Notes: generated from the letters alone by a model not told the origin. A DNA stretch of 39,052 nt from UBA1535 sp964371035 (GCA_964371035.1 CAYJLG010000026.1:1-39052); one strand, 5' to 3'. Positions 1 to 8,337 are shown, numbered from the stretch's first letter. A program made the numbers and translations.

Positions 1-2
1 GC

Positions 3-76
3 TGGAGCGGATGATGGGAATCGAACCCACATGGCCAGCTTGGAAGGCTGGTGTTCTACCACTGAACTACATCCGC
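3..76 (-). tRNA. tRNA-Gly (anticodon TCC)
   Basis: Read on the minus strand, this starts with acceptor arm GCGGATG at 76-70 and ends with CATCCGC, discriminator T and an encoded CCA at 5-3. The D arm, an anticodon loop CTTCCAA (anticodon TCC, reading GGA/GGG glycine codons) and a T arm with GGTTCGATTCC are all visible. At 74 nt it is a normal class I tRNA. Only two bases follow before the window edge, so any further tRNAs in the same transcript are not visible. Confidence 0.97.
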
Positions 77-91
77 AAATAGTCTTTACAA

Positions 92-121
92 ATAATACAC
101 TATTCAATATTGTTTTGTCAA
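92..121 (-). promoter_or_regulatory. Promoter of tRNA-Gly
   Basis: On the minus strand a perfect -35 TTGACA (121-116) is followed after 18 bp by TATTAT (97-92). This places the start site close to the tRNA 5' end at 76. The match is strong and the position fits a stable-RNA promoter. Confidence 0.75.
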
Positions 122-252
122 GCAAAAAATGCAAAAACAAATGAAAATTTGTTTATTTTCACCTTTTGCTATAATAATGTAATTTTATTATATATAGTTT
201 TAAGCAATAATAGCCGCTAAGTCAAATTTTGCAAAAAATTTAATCGAATTAT

Positions 253-281
253 TTGTAAAATTTCATGTTTTTTGGTATAAT
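253..281 (+). promoter_or_regulatory. Promoter of the site-2 protease/scpA operon
   Basis: TTGTAA (253-258), a 17-bp spacer and TATAAT (276-281) lie 45 bp upstream of the first gene of the operon. The spacing is ideal for a SigA-type promoter. No terminator is obvious between 327 and 4697, so this promoter probably serves all seven genes. Confidence 0.65.
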
Positions 282-326
282 AAAATTAATTGTAATTATA
301 TATGCAATATATTAATTGAGGTACAT

Positions 327-1019
327 ATGGATTTTAACAACTTAGCTGTCCTTATTGCACGCGCAATTGCCTTGCTTATAGCAATTCCCGTACATGAATC
401 TGCACATGCTTATGCGGCGTATAAATTAGGCGACCCCACCGCTAAAAACCTTGGCCGTTTAAGCTTAAACCCCATAAGGCATTTCGACCTTTTAGGTGCG
501 CTTTGTATGATAACTGTGGGCTTCGGTTGGGCAAAGCCTGTGCCAATTGCTGCAACTCAGCGATTTAAAAACCCAAGGCGGGATATGGCTATTTCGGCAT
601 TTGCAGGCCCTCTTTCAAATGTTTTATTAGCTTTTATTTTTATGGCTGTTTACAAAATCTTCATCTACGCCTATCATAACCCAGGTTTATATACCTCTTC
701 TTCGCAGCCCTCAACAACGGCAATGTTTGTAAACACCGTTTTAAATTCAATTATCTCTATAAACATAGTGCTTGCGGCATTTAATATGCTGCCTATTCCG
801 CCGCTGGACGGCTCTAAAATAGCATTTGCTTTTTTACCAAGACATATTTATTTTAGCATTATGCGCTATGAACGGTATATTTTTATTGCGCTTTTTGCCA
901 TGCTATATTTTGGCATTTTAAGCTACCCCATAAGCGTTTTACAAAGCTTTATTTTCAATTTACTGGATAATGGCACAAGCTTTATCGATTCAATTTTTTT
1001 ATCACTATATTCGTATTAA
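327..1019 (+). CDS. Site-2 protease family (M50) membrane metalloprotease
   Basis: This is a polytopic membrane zinc protease of the compact M50B branch, which cleaves substrates within the bilayer. The zinc-binding HExxH motif is seen as HESAH at residues 23-27 in the first membrane segment. The second metal-site motif, NxxPxxxLDG, is seen as NMLPIPPLDG at 153-162. At 230 residues it is the usual size for the short family without a PDZ domain. The ATG at 327 has a short purine stretch upstream (TTGAGGTA). It opens the operon 12 bp before scpA, an arrangement common in Clostridia. The substrate cannot be read from sequence. Confidence 0.9.
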   Translation: MDFNNLAVLIARAIALLIAIPVHESAHAYAAYKLGDPTAKNLGRLSLNPIRHFDLLGALCMITVGFGWAKPVPIAATQRFKNPRRDMAISAFAGPLSNVLLAFIFMAVYKIFIYAYHNPGLYTSSSQPSTTAMFVNTVLNSIISINIVLAAFNMLPIPPLDGSKIAFAFLPRHIYFSIMRYERYIFIALFAMLYFGILSYPISVLQSFIFNLLDNGTSFIDSIFLSLYSY

Positions 1020-1031
1020 ATAAGGAGACCG

Positions 1032-1769
1032 ATGAACACACTCACATTTAAAATGCAAGAATTTGAAGGGCCGCTGGATTTACTTTTAGCGCTTGTCTCA
1101 AAAAACAAAATGCAAATATACGATATAAACATACACACTTTAATTGAGCAATATATTGATATTGTTAATAGCGCGCAAGCTGCAGATATGGATGTGGCAA
1201 GCGAATTTATAGAAATGGCTGCACGGCTTGTGCAGATGAAATCTTATTTGCTTTTGCCTAAAAGCGAAGAGTCCGAACGTTTGCAACAAGAATTAACGGG
1301 CCTTTTAGTTGAATATAGCCTTTGCAAAATAGTGGCAAACCATTTAAAGCTTATGAGCGCTAATATAAACGTATTTGTTCGCGAGCCGTCTTTGCTCGAT
1401 TTAGACAACACCTATAATTTCTTCCACACTGCACCCGAACTTTTAAATGCTTACTCTTTAATGCATACGCGCGCTATTAACAATGCGCCGCCAACACAAG
1501 AGCGTTTTGAACCTTTAGTGGAAGCACCATTTGTATCTATTGGCTCTAAAGTAATATTTGTGCTTCGTTCTTTAAGCCTTGGTAAAATTTCCAAGTTAAA
1601 GCAGCTTTTCAACAAAAATGCAAGCAAAAGTGCAAATGTTGCAACTTTTTTAGCATTATTAGAGCTTGTTCGTGCTAAGAGAATTTTGGTTGAAGAAGAC
1701 GGAATGTTAAAATTGAGCAAAAAAGTTGAAAAAAATTTAAGTGCAAAGAGGGCTGAAAATGGATCTTAA
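1032..1769 (+). CDS. scpA: Segregation and condensation protein A (kleisin)
   Basis: ScpA is the kleisin subunit of the bacterial SMC-ScpAB condensin complex, linking SMC heads and organising newly replicated chromosomes. The N-terminal signature EFEGPLDLLLALVSKNKM at residues 10-27 is characteristic. The C-terminal winged-helix region (about 190-235, ending in a VEEDGMLKL-like strand) closes the SMC ring. At 245 residues it has the expected length. AAGGAGA lies 5 bp before the ATG. The 3' end overlaps the scpB start by 11 bp, so the two are likely translationally coupled. Confidence 0.95.
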   Translation: MNTLTFKMQEFEGPLDLLLALVSKNKMQIYDINIHTLIEQYIDIVNSAQAADMDVASEFIEMAARLVQMKSYLLLPKSEESERLQQELTGLLVEYSLCKIVANHLKLMSANINVFVREPSLLDLDNTYNFFHTAPELLNAYSLMHTRAINNAPPTQERFEPLVEAPFVSIGSKVIFVLRSLSLGKISKLKQLFNKNASKSANVATFLALLELVRAKRILVEEDGMLKLSKKVEKNLSAKRAENGS

Positions 1770-2325
1770 AGAATATAAAGCGGCAATTGAAGCTATGCTT
1801 TTTGCATATGCCGAGCCTGTTAGCAGTGCACAAATTGCCCTTGTGCTTGAAGTGGAAACAAATGTGGTAGATGGGCTTATAAACTCTATTCGTGACGATT
1901 TAAGCGAAAAAAACAGAGGCATAGAGCTTATTAAATTAAACGGACGCTGGCAATTTTGCACAAAATCTGATTACGGCGATTACATAAAAAAGCTTATGGA
2001 CACCAGAAGAAATGCGCCACTTTCACAAGCGGCAATGGAAGTTTTGGCTATAATAGCTTACAACCAGCCTGTGTCACGCTCTTTTATAGAGCAAGTTCGC
2101 GGCGTGGATTCTTCCCACACTGTGCACACTTTAATGCAAAAAGGGCTTATAGACGAAGCAGGCCGCTTAGATTTACCCGGAAGGCCTGTCTCCTTTAAAA
2201 CAAGTGACATGTTTTTGCGCACATTTGGCCTTACCGGCTTGCAAGATTTGCCCGAACTTCACAGCGAAGATGGCACGCAAGGCCTTTTAGATAATATTGA
2301 AGCGGTAACCGATAGCGAAGATTAG
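1759..2325 (+). CDS. scpB: Segregation and condensation protein B
   Basis: ScpB is the dimeric winged-helix partner of ScpA in the SMC condensin complex. The sequence shows two winged-helix halves. The family motif QAAMEVLAIIAYNQPVSR lies near residues 90-107 and is followed by IEQVRGVDSS. The first start in frame is GTG 1741, but ATG 1759 is preferred: AGAGGG lies 7 bp upstream and MDLKEYKAAIEAMLFA is the usual N terminus. This gives 188 residues, normal for the family. The gene overlaps scpA by 11 bp. Confidence 0.95.
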   Translation: MDLKEYKAAIEAMLFAYAEPVSSAQIALVLEVETNVVDGLINSIRDDLSEKNRGIELIKLNGRWQFCTKSDYGDYIKKLMDTRRNAPLSQAAMEVLAIIAYNQPVSRSFIEQVRGVDSSHTVHTLMQKGLIDEAGRLDLPGRPVSFKTSDMFLRTFGLTGLQDLPELHSEDGTQGLLDNIEAVTDSED

Positions 2326-2373
2326 CAATAATAAACAGCATTATATTATTATATGTAATATATATAGTTTGAT

Positions 2374-3003
2374 TTGCTAAAAAAGGGTGTGAGTTTTATT
2401 ATATTTTTTCAAATAATAGGCATTATATTGCTTTGCATTTTATTGCTTTTGCTAATTTTACTTTTAATGCCTATTTGTGTAAAACCCGAATATAAAAACG
2501 AAACTTTCACCGTTCACTTAATAATTCTTTTTTTACGTTTCAAGGTTTTCCCCTTACCAAAAAAAGAAAAAAAGAAAGCGAAAGCAGTTGAAAAAAAAGC
2601 TGAAGAGGAAACAGAAAACGCAGCAGAAAAAATAAAAAAAAGAAAATTCCCTATTATGCTTGAAGATATAAGCACCATAATGCAAGCAGCTAAGGGTGCT
2701 ATTAAAATTATTTTTAAAGGTATTTATTTTAATAAAATCCGCATATTTTACCCCGTCTACAAAGAAGATGCAGCACAAAGTGCAATTTATTACGGGCAAC
2801 TGCAAGCATATGTTTCAGCAACATTCGCTTGCCTTCAAAATATTTTAAATTTGCGATTTAAAAGCGTAAAACTTGTTGCAGATTTTAATAACGAACTATC
2901 TAAAAACACATATTTAAGTTGCAAAATTTACGCATCACCAATAATATTTATTATTGCAGGCATATATGTTTTTAAAGAGCTTAAAGCAAACAGTATATTA
3001 TAA
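2374..3003 (+). CDS. DUF2953 family membrane-anchored protein
   Basis: The function is unknown. A long hydrophobic segment spans residues 6-32. A Lys/Glu-rich stretch at about 63-92 follows and then a soluble region. This architecture, and the position directly before gerW, fit the DUF2953 (YtfI-like) family found beside the sporulation gene ytfJ in Firmicutes. The start is uncertain. TTG 2374 is the first in frame but lacks a clear ribosome binding site, while GTG 2389 has AAAAAGGG only a few bases upstream. A role in the spore or forespore membrane would be inferred from context only. Confidence 0.7.
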   Translation: MLKKGVSFIIFFQIIGIILLCILLLLLILLLMPICVKPEYKNETFTVHLIILFLRFKVFPLPKKEKKKAKAVEKKAEEETENAAEKIKKRKFPIMLEDISTIMQAAKGAIKIIFKGIYFNKIRIFYPVYKEDAAQSAIYYGQLQAYVSATFACLQNILNLRFKSVKLVADFNNELSKNTYLSCKIYASPIIFIIAGIYVFKELKANSIL

Positions 3004-3019
3004 AAGAGGAGTTTTAAAA

Positions 3020-3448
3020 ATGAAAGAACACCCACTACAAAATTTAATGCAGTCTACCCTTGAAAAAATGAACGCTATTGTAGATGCAAACACAGTTGTT
3101 GGCAACCCAATTCCTATAAACGACGGCATAACTATTATCCCAATTTCAAAAATATCTATGGGCTTTGCTTCAGGCGGCTCTGATATTGCCTCAAAAACTC
3201 CTAAAGACCTTTTTGGCGGCGGCGGCGGCGCAGGCATGAATCTTACACCTGTTGGCTTTTTAGTTGTGCAAAACGGGCATGTGCGCTTGCTTCAAATATC
3301 GAAAACATCTGATGCTGTAGACAGAGCTGTGAGCCTTATGCCCGACATTGTAGATAAAATTTCAGACCTATTAAAGAAAACGGACAAAACAAGCGAAGAT
3401 GCCGAATTTGAACAAACAATCACCACAAATATTAAGGCGGAAGAATAA
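3020..3448 (+). CDS. gerW: GerW family sporulation protein (YtfJ)
   Basis: Members of this family are required for normal spore germination in Bacillus (GerW/YtfJ). The biochemical activity is not established. Recognisable features are the N-terminal LQNLMQSTLEKMNAIVDANTV, then GFASGGSD, a glycine run FGGGGGAG and LTPVGFLVV. The frame is open from 2954, but ATG 3020 is the real start: AAAAGAGGAG sits 9 bp upstream and the protein then begins MKEHPLQNLM. That gives 142 residues, normal for the family. The stop TAA shares its last A with the rluB ATG. Its presence implies that the organism, or its lineage, forms spores. Confidence 0.92.
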   Translation: MKEHPLQNLMQSTLEKMNAIVDANTVVGNPIPINDGITIIPISKISMGFASGGSDIASKTPKDLFGGGGGAGMNLTPVGFLVVQNGHVRLLQISKTSDAVDRAVSLMPDIVDKISDLLKKTDKTSEDAEFEQTITTNIKAEE

Positions 3449-4353
3449 TGAAAGACACCCGAATACAAAAAGCGCTTGCAATAGCAGGTGTTTGCAGTAG
3501 GCGTGCTGCCGAGGAAATGATAAAATCCGGCCGTATACAATGCAACGGCAGGCCTGTTAAACTTGGCGATAAAGTAGATATGGCACGCGATGTCCTATCT
3601 GTAGACGGCCAAAAAGTTTTTATGCCACGCAAGCGCGAAAAATTATATTATGTATTGCATAAACCCAGAGGATATATTACAACAACCAGCGATGAACAAG
3701 GCCGAAAAACCGTTATGCAGCTTATGGAGCATGTAGATGAACGTGTTTACCCCATTGGGCGCCTTGATAAAGACAGCGAAGGTATGCTGATTTTTACAAA
3801 CGACGGAAATTTTGCCAATTTACTTATGCACCCCAGCCACGGCGTAACTAAACTTTACAGGGTAACTGTGCGCCCACATGCCACAGAAGAGCAAATTATA
3901 GAGCTAACAAACGGCGTTGTACTGGACGATGGCTCTAAAACAGCACCGTCCACAATAAAAGTAGTGTCTGATTCCCCCGAGCGCACTGTGCTTGAAATGG
4001 CAATTAAAGAGGGCAAAAACAGGCAAATAAGGCGCATGTGCGAGGCAGTTAATTTGCAAGTTATTCGCCTAAGGCGCGTTGCAATAGGCGCTGTAAAATT
4101 AGGAATGTTACAACCCGGGCAAACAAGGCAGTTAACCCCTGCCGAGCTTAATGCACTTAAAACTGCCGCAAGCAGAGGCAAAACAAAATCTACCATTGAA
4201 AAAAACACTGAAATGAACAAGAAAAAGCGCGAGTATGAAAAGGCAAATTCTTATGGCGGCAAAAAGCGCACATTTAGCGGCAAAGGGGAAAAACGTGATT
4301 TTGGTGCAAAATCTGAAAGGCGCCCCTTTAAAGGCAAAGGAGAAAAACGATGA
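3448..4353 (+). CDS. rluB: Ribosomal large subunit pseudouridine synthase B family
   Basis: This enzyme isomerises a uridine in 23S rRNA helix 89 to pseudouridine. An S4 RNA-binding domain covers residues 1-60 (IQKALAIAGVCSRRAAEEMI). The catalytic motif GRLDKDSEGMLIFTNDG has the nucleophile Asp107. GKNRQIRRMCEAV follows further on and is typical of the RsuA/RluB/E/F family. The last 60 residues are a low-complexity Lys/Gly/Arg tail with KRxFxGKGEKR repeats, probably an RNA-binding extension. The ATG overlaps the gerW stop by one base, and the gene's TGA overlaps the next start (ATGA). Confidence 0.93.
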   Translation: MKDTRIQKALAIAGVCSRRAAEEMIKSGRIQCNGRPVKLGDKVDMARDVLSVDGQKVFMPRKREKLYYVLHKPRGYITTTSDEQGRKTVMQLMEHVDERVYPIGRLDKDSEGMLIFTNDGNFANLLMHPSHGVTKLYRVTVRPHATEEQIIELTNGVVLDDGSKTAPSTIKVVSDSPERTVLEMAIKEGKNRQIRRMCEAVNLQVIRLRRVAIGAVKLGMLQPGQTRQLTPAELNALKTAASRGKTKSTIEKNTEMNKKKREYEKANSYGGKKRTFSGKGEKRDFGAKSERRPFKGKGEKR

Positions 4354-4697
4354 TAATAATGCGCCCTATAGATGAGCCTTTAGTGCTGGAAAGCTTAAAT
4401 GCAAGCCGTTTTGGGCAAAATGTGCGCGGCTATGTAATTATGGATAGCGAAAATTATATGGGGCACGCCCTTTTCAGTGTAAGCGGCAAAACCGTTAATG
4501 TTTGCGAGTGTATTGTTAATTCTAACGCTCTTGTAGATGGTGCAGTTAGGGCATGTATTGCCGCAGGCGAAAATGCAAGCGCTGAATTTTTTACTGTAAA
4601 TACAAAAGAAGAAAACTTAAATAAATGGCATGAGATTTTTTGCAAAAGTGATAAAAACCCTCAAATTATTGCTGATTTTTTACAAAATTGCAAATAA
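4350..4697 (+). CDS. Small protein, possibly a truncated GNAT-like fold
   Basis: I do not recognise a named family for this 115-residue protein. The order of elements resembles the core of a GNAT acetyltransferase reduced to its C-terminal half: a strand MGHALFSVSGKTVNVCECIV, an acidic turn, then the helix ALVDGAVRACIAAGENASA and a strand EFFTVN. No acetyl-CoA loop (Q/RxxGxG/A) is visible, so catalytic activity is doubtful. Its ATG overlaps the rluB stop (ATGA) and AAAGGAG lies 8 bp upstream, so it is translated as the last gene of the operon. Confidence 0.65.
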   Translation: MIIMRPIDEPLVLESLNASRFGQNVRGYVIMDSENYMGHALFSVSGKTVNVCECIVNSNALVDGAVRACIAAGENASAEFFTVNTKEENLNKWHEIFCKSDKNPQIIADFLQNCK

Positions 4698-4720
4698 TTT
4701 ATTTTTTTATCAAATACCAC

Positions 4721-4749
4721 TTGTGATTGTATTAACAAGGTAGTATAAT
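4721..4749 (+). promoter_or_regulatory. Promoter of the transcarboxylase-like operon
   Basis: TTGTGA (4721-4726), a 17-bp spacer and TATAAT (4744-4749) lie 79 bp upstream of the next gene. The A/T-rich leader ends in GCAGGAGG just before the ATG at 4829. The match to a housekeeping promoter is good and it separates this operon from the rluB unit. Confidence 0.65.
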
Positions 4750-4828
4750 ATAAGAGGTGAAAATTTTCAAAAAAAAGCAAAAAGCTATTATTTTTTTATA
4801 ATTATTTTAAGACGCAGGAGGATTTTTA

Positions 4829-6160
4829 ATGGCTATTTCTACAAAAGGCAAAGACGTTCTTTCCAATTTTTTTGACGAAGGCGCTTATACCTCAATGTTC
4901 ACAAACAGTGCGGTAACAGCAGCTTTTGGCAGTGCAAACGGTCAACCTGTTTATGCTATTTGCCAGGGCGGCGAAGCTGTAAGCGTAAGCGATATTAAAA
5001 AAACTGTTAAAGTTTTAAATATGGCGGCAAAAACAGGCAACCCGGTAGTTACATTCTATAACTCTGTGGGCACAGTTTTAGATGGCAGTTTAAGCGCACT
5101 TAATGCAAACGCTAAGTTGAACGAAGCAATTGCAAAAATTTCAGGTGTTGTGCCACAAATTGCTGTTGTTAGCGGTGTTTGCGCTGCAAGTAATGCTATG
5201 GCAGCTGCCGCTGCGGATATTTGCATTATGTGCAAAGATGCAAAACTGTTTTTAACCGCTCCTTTTAATTCCGCAGCTGAAGGTGATAAGCTTTCCGATG
5301 CCGCAAGCGCAAGCTTTGCAGCAAAAGCAGGTGTAGCTTCAATTGTGGTTGATGACGAAAATGAGGCTGCACAAAAAGCGGCAGAGCTAATTGGCCTTCT
5401 TCCTGCTAACAATTTATCGGGCAGTGCAATTTTCGACAGCCGCGATGCTAAAAGTAATTACACTTTGACAAAATATGATGCAAAATCTGCTGTTGACACA
5501 ATTGTTGATGCAGACAGCAATATAGAATTGAATGAAGGCTATGGCAAAAATGTATACACAGCACTTGCCTCTTGCGGTGGAAACGCTGTTGCAGTTGTAA
5601 GCACAGCAGGCGAAAACGAAGCTATTTGTCACTTATGCGTTTCTAAAATTTCACGCTTTGTGCGTTTTTGTGATGCATTCGGAATACCTGTTATCACTGT
5701 AATTAACACAGAGGGCTTTTTAAAAAGCAACAGCGATGAACTTTCGGGCGCAATAAGGCAAGCTACACGTTTAATGGGCACTTACGCTGATGCAACAACC
5801 GCTAAAATTGCCGTTATTACAGGCAAAGCTATTGGCCCGGCTTACATGGCACTTGCAAATGCAGATATTAAAATTGCTGTTGAGGGCTGCACCATTGCAC
5901 CTGTTGAGCCAAGTGTTGCCGCAAGCATTCTTTACAAAGACGAAATAGATGCAGGCAAAAACATTGCAGCAGACACTGCTAAAAAAGCAGCTGAATATGC
6001 AAAAGAAGTTTGCAGTGCACAAAGCGCTTTGGAAAACGGCGTTGTTGAATTTGCAGCCGAGGCGGCAAATGTGCGCACATATGTTTTAAGCGCTTTAGAT
6101 ATTCTAAGTACAAAACGCACACAACGTTTGCCGAAAAAACACGGCAATATGTCTTTATAA
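4829..6160 (+). CDS. Carboxyltransferase subunit (12S/MmdA-like), divergent
   Basis: This is a two-domain crotonase-fold carboxyltransferase of the MmdA/AccAD/transcarboxylase 12S superfamily, which moves CO2 between carboxybiotin and an acyl-CoA. The N-domain shows FFDEGAY, a GxxNGQPVYAICQ strand and SGVVPQIAVVSGVCAASNAMA. The C-domain shows FCDAFGIPVITVINTEGFL, RLMGTYADATTAKIAVITGKAIGPAYMAL and a C-terminal helix. It is short (443 residues against roughly 510 for MmdA), and the usual SGGARIQEG loop is replaced by NSVGTVLDG. The substrate therefore cannot be read safely. It is first in an operon with a biotin carrier and a 5S-type subunit. GCAGGAGG precedes the ATG. Confidence 0.75.
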   Translation: MAISTKGKDVLSNFFDEGAYTSMFTNSAVTAAFGSANGQPVYAICQGGEAVSVSDIKKTVKVLNMAAKTGNPVVTFYNSVGTVLDGSLSALNANAKLNEAIAKISGVVPQIAVVSGVCAASNAMAAAAADICIMCKDAKLFLTAPFNSAAEGDKLSDAASASFAAKAGVASIVVDDENEAAQKAAELIGLLPANNLSGSAIFDSRDAKSNYTLTKYDAKSAVDTIVDADSNIELNEGYGKNVYTALASCGGNAVAVVSTAGENEAICHLCVSKISRFVRFCDAFGIPVITVINTEGFLKSNSDELSGAIRQATRLMGTYADATTAKIAVITGKAIGPAYMALANADIKIAVEGCTIAPVEPSVAASILYKDEIDAGKNIAADTAKKAAEYAKEVCSAQSALENGVVEFAAEAANVRTYVLSALDILSTKRTQRLPKKHGNMSL

Positions 6161-6198
6161 TAACAACTATATAATAAACAATTAGGGAGGATTATTCC

Positions 6199-6588
6199 AT
6201 GAAATCTTTTAATGTTACAGTAAACGGTACGGCATATGATGTTACGGTTGAGGAAAAAGGAGCAAGTGCAAGCGCACCAGCCGCAGCACCTGTTAAAACA
6301 GCACCGGCACCTGCAGCAGCAGCTGCTCCTGCAGCAGCCCCCGTAGCACCGGCTGCTCCGGCAAGTGCTGCCGGCGCAGTTAGCGTTACAGCTCCAATGC
6401 CCGGAAATATATTAGATGTTAAAGTTACAAGCGGCCAAAGCGTAAAAAATGGCGATGTGCTTTGCATTTTAGAAGCCATGAAAATGGAAAACGAAATAAA
6501 AGCACCACAAGATGGAACTATTGCAACAATCAACTGCAAAAAAGGCGATGTTGTTAATGTTTCTGATGTGCTTGTTTCCATGAATTAG
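6199..6588 (+). CDS. Biotin carboxyl carrier protein (1.3S-like)
   Basis: This free-standing carrier holds biotin and shuttles the carboxyl group between the two transferase subunits. Residues 1-20 form a leading beta-strand segment. Residues 21-60 are a flexible Ala/Pro linker. The C-terminal 65 residues are the biotinyl domain, with AMKM at 93-96 and biotinyl-Lys95. A 129-residue protein with this order closely matches the 1.3S subunit of propionibacterial transcarboxylase and the gamma/delta carriers of Na+ decarboxylases. AGGGAGG precedes the ATG. It sits 38 bp after the carboxyltransferase and 21 bp before the 5S-like gene. Confidence 0.93.
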   Translation: MKSFNVTVNGTAYDVTVEEKGASASAPAAAPVKTAPAPAAAAAPAAAPVAPAAPASAAGAVSVTAPMPGNILDVKVTSGQSVKNGDVLCILEAMKMENEIKAPQDGTIATINCKKGDVVNVSDVLVSMN

Positions 6589-6609
6589 GCTACAGAAAGG
6601 AGAATAATT

Positions 6610-8013
6610 TTGGCTAAAAAACCTGTTAAAATTACTGAAGTTGCCCTTCGCGACTCGCACCAATCTTTAATAGCAACTCGTATGACAATGGACGAAATGA
6701 TTGAAATTTTACCTGTAATGGATGAAATAGGCTATTTTTCACTTGAGTGCTGGGGCGGTGCAACTTTCGATTCTTGCATAAGATTTTTAGATGAAGACCC
6801 ATGGGACAGGCTTAGAACTCTAAAAAGAAATTGCCCAAAAACAAAACTACAAATGCTTTTCCGCGGCCAAAATATGCTTGGTTACCGCCACTATGCAGAT
6901 GATGCTGTTGCATACTTTGTTCAAAAATCTGTATCAAACGGTATAGATATTTTGCGTATATTTGATGCTCTTAATGACCCTCGCAACCTTGAAACAGCTA
7001 TTAAATCTGCTGTTAAAGAAAATGCACATGTGCAAGGCTGTATCAGCTACACTTTAAGCCCTGTTCACAGCAACGAGTATTTTGCAAACTATGCAAAAAC
7101 TCTTGAAAACATGGGTGCACACAGTATTTGTATTAAAGATATGGCAGGCCTTTTAACACCTTATTCAACTTATGAACTTGTTAAAAGCCTAAAAGAAACC
7201 ATTAAAATTCCAGTTGATATTCACAGCCACTATACTTCAGGCCTTGCATCAATGTCTATATTAAAAGGTATTGAAGCTGGTGCGGATATTATAGATACTT
7301 CTATGAGCCCACTTGCTCTTGGCACAAGCCACATGCCTACCGAAAGCCTTGTTGCTGCGCTTCAAGGCACAGATTATGACACAGGGCTTGACCTTAAAAA
7401 GCTTGATGTTGTTCGCGCACATTTCGCAAAATTGCGTGAGAAATATCTTGCAAGTGGCCAATTAAGCCCCAAAATGCTTGGCGTAGATGCAAATACATTG
7501 CTTTACCAAGTGCCGGGCGGTATGCTTTCAAACTTGCTTAAGCAGCTAAAAGATGCCGGTAAAGAAAACCAACTTGAGGACGTTTTGAAAGAAATACCAA
7601 GAGTTCGTGAAGATAGCGGCTATCCCCCACTTGTTACACCAACAAGCCAAATTGTTGGCACACAAGCAGTTTTCAATGTTATCATGGGCGAAAGATATAA
7701 AATGGTAACAAAAGAATTCAAAGCTATGGTTAAAGGCGAATACGGAAAAACTCCTGCTCCTATAAGCGAAGAGTTCAGCAAAAAAATATTAGGCGATGAA
7801 GAGGCAATTACTTGCCGCCCTGCAGACCTTCTTAAAGACGAAGTTGAAATTATGAAAGAAGAAGCTGCAAAATATACAATGCAAGAGGAAGACGTTTTAA
7901 CTTACGCTATGTTCCCACAAGTTGCACCGAAGTTTTTTGAAAAGCGCAATGAAAAAATTCAAGGAATTGACGGCGAGCACGTAGATTATGCAAACAAATC
8001 GCATCCTGTTTAA
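6610..8013 (+). CDS. Oxaloacetate decarboxylase alpha / transcarboxylase 5S-like subunit
   Basis: This is the TIM-barrel carboxyltransferase that exchanges CO2 between biotin and pyruvate/oxaloacetate. ALRDSHQSLIATRM near the N terminus supplies metal ligand Asp15. IKDMAG supplies the lysine expected to be carboxylated (Lys176), and DIHSHYTSG supplies metal ligands His205 and His207. The PYC/OADA conserved domain fills the C-terminal half. Unlike OadA of the sodium pump there is no fused biotinyl domain; the carrier is the separate upstream gene. The start is TTG 6610, chosen because AAAGGAG lies 7 bp upstream. At 467 residues it is close to 5S size. A terminator follows, so the operon ends here with no OadB or OadG. 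Confidence 0.9.
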   Translation: MAKKPVKITEVALRDSHQSLIATRMTMDEMIEILPVMDEIGYFSLECWGGATFDSCIRFLDEDPWDRLRTLKRNCPKTKLQMLFRGQNMLGYRHYADDAVAYFVQKSVSNGIDILRIFDALNDPRNLETAIKSAVKENAHVQGCISYTLSPVHSNEYFANYAKTLENMGAHSICIKDMAGLLTPYSTYELVKSLKETIKIPVDIHSHYTSGLASMSILKGIEAGADIIDTSMSPLALGTSHMPTESLVAALQGTDYDTGLDLKKLDVVRAHFAKLREKYLASGQLSPKMLGVDANTLLYQVPGGMLSNLLKQLKDAGKENQLEDVLKEIPRVREDSGYPPLVTPTSQIVGTQAVFNVIMGERYKMVTKEFKAMVKGEYGKTPAPISEEFSKKILGDEEAITCRPADLLKDEVEIMKEEAAKYTMQEEDVLTYAMFPQVAPKFFEKRNEKIQGIDGEHVDYANKSHPV

Positions 8014-8048
8014 TTTTCAATTAATTAAATATTATTGAATTGTATAGT

Positions 8049-8080
8049 AAAAGGGGCTGTTTTTTCACAGCCTCTTTTCA
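8049..8080 (+). terminator. Rho-independent terminator after the 5S-like gene
   Basis: The arms AAGGGGCTGT (8051-8060) and ACAGCCTCTT (8067-8076) pair over 10 bp with one G-U, around a 6-nt loop. The flanking A and T runs extend the stem. It closes the transcarboxylase-like operon. Confidence 0.85.
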
Positions 8081-8337
8081 TTTGTACTATGCAAATATAT
8101 TTTATTATCTATCAGCTCCACTTTTTCACGTTAAATTAAGCACAAATTTATAAATTCGCTTAAGTGAAAATGTTTCGTTCTCCTGCAAATAGTTTGCAAA
8201 ATAATTATGATGTAATTGCTATTTTTTTACTTAATAGCTATACTGTAAATATTTTTTGAAACTATTGCAATTCATATTAAACATGTTAAAATATTATAAA
8301 GAGATATAACTTATACATAAAAGAGGATTTTTATACT
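8081..8337. other. Intergenic region with a possible folded element and no gene
   Basis: No convincing open reading frame is present. TTTTCAC (8123-8129) pairs with GTGAAAA (8164-8170), and TTAAGC (8136-8141) with GCTTAA (8158-8163), giving a stem with one 6-nt bulge. A small GCAAA/TTTGC hairpin follows at 8185-8197. Promoter-like TTGAAA at 8256 and TATTAT at 8292 are not well spaced, so the promoter of the next gene is not assigned. No known riboswitch class is recognised. Confidence 0.35.

Noticed and set aside
135..154. Hairpin AAACAAAT / ATTTGTTT with GAAA loop upstream of the first operon
   Set aside because: It is A/T only apart from one G-C pair at each arm, has no T run directly after it and no gene ending nearby; likely chance in AT-rich DNA.
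5056..5412. Minus-strand frame of 118 codons opposite the carboxyltransferase gene
   Set aside because: It is a shadow of Ala/Gly-rich coding sequence, with no ribosome binding site and no recognisable protein.
8081..8337. A riboswitch before the zinc-ribbon protease gene
   Set aside because: Only simple stems are visible, with no conserved core of a class that I recognise and no expression platform.
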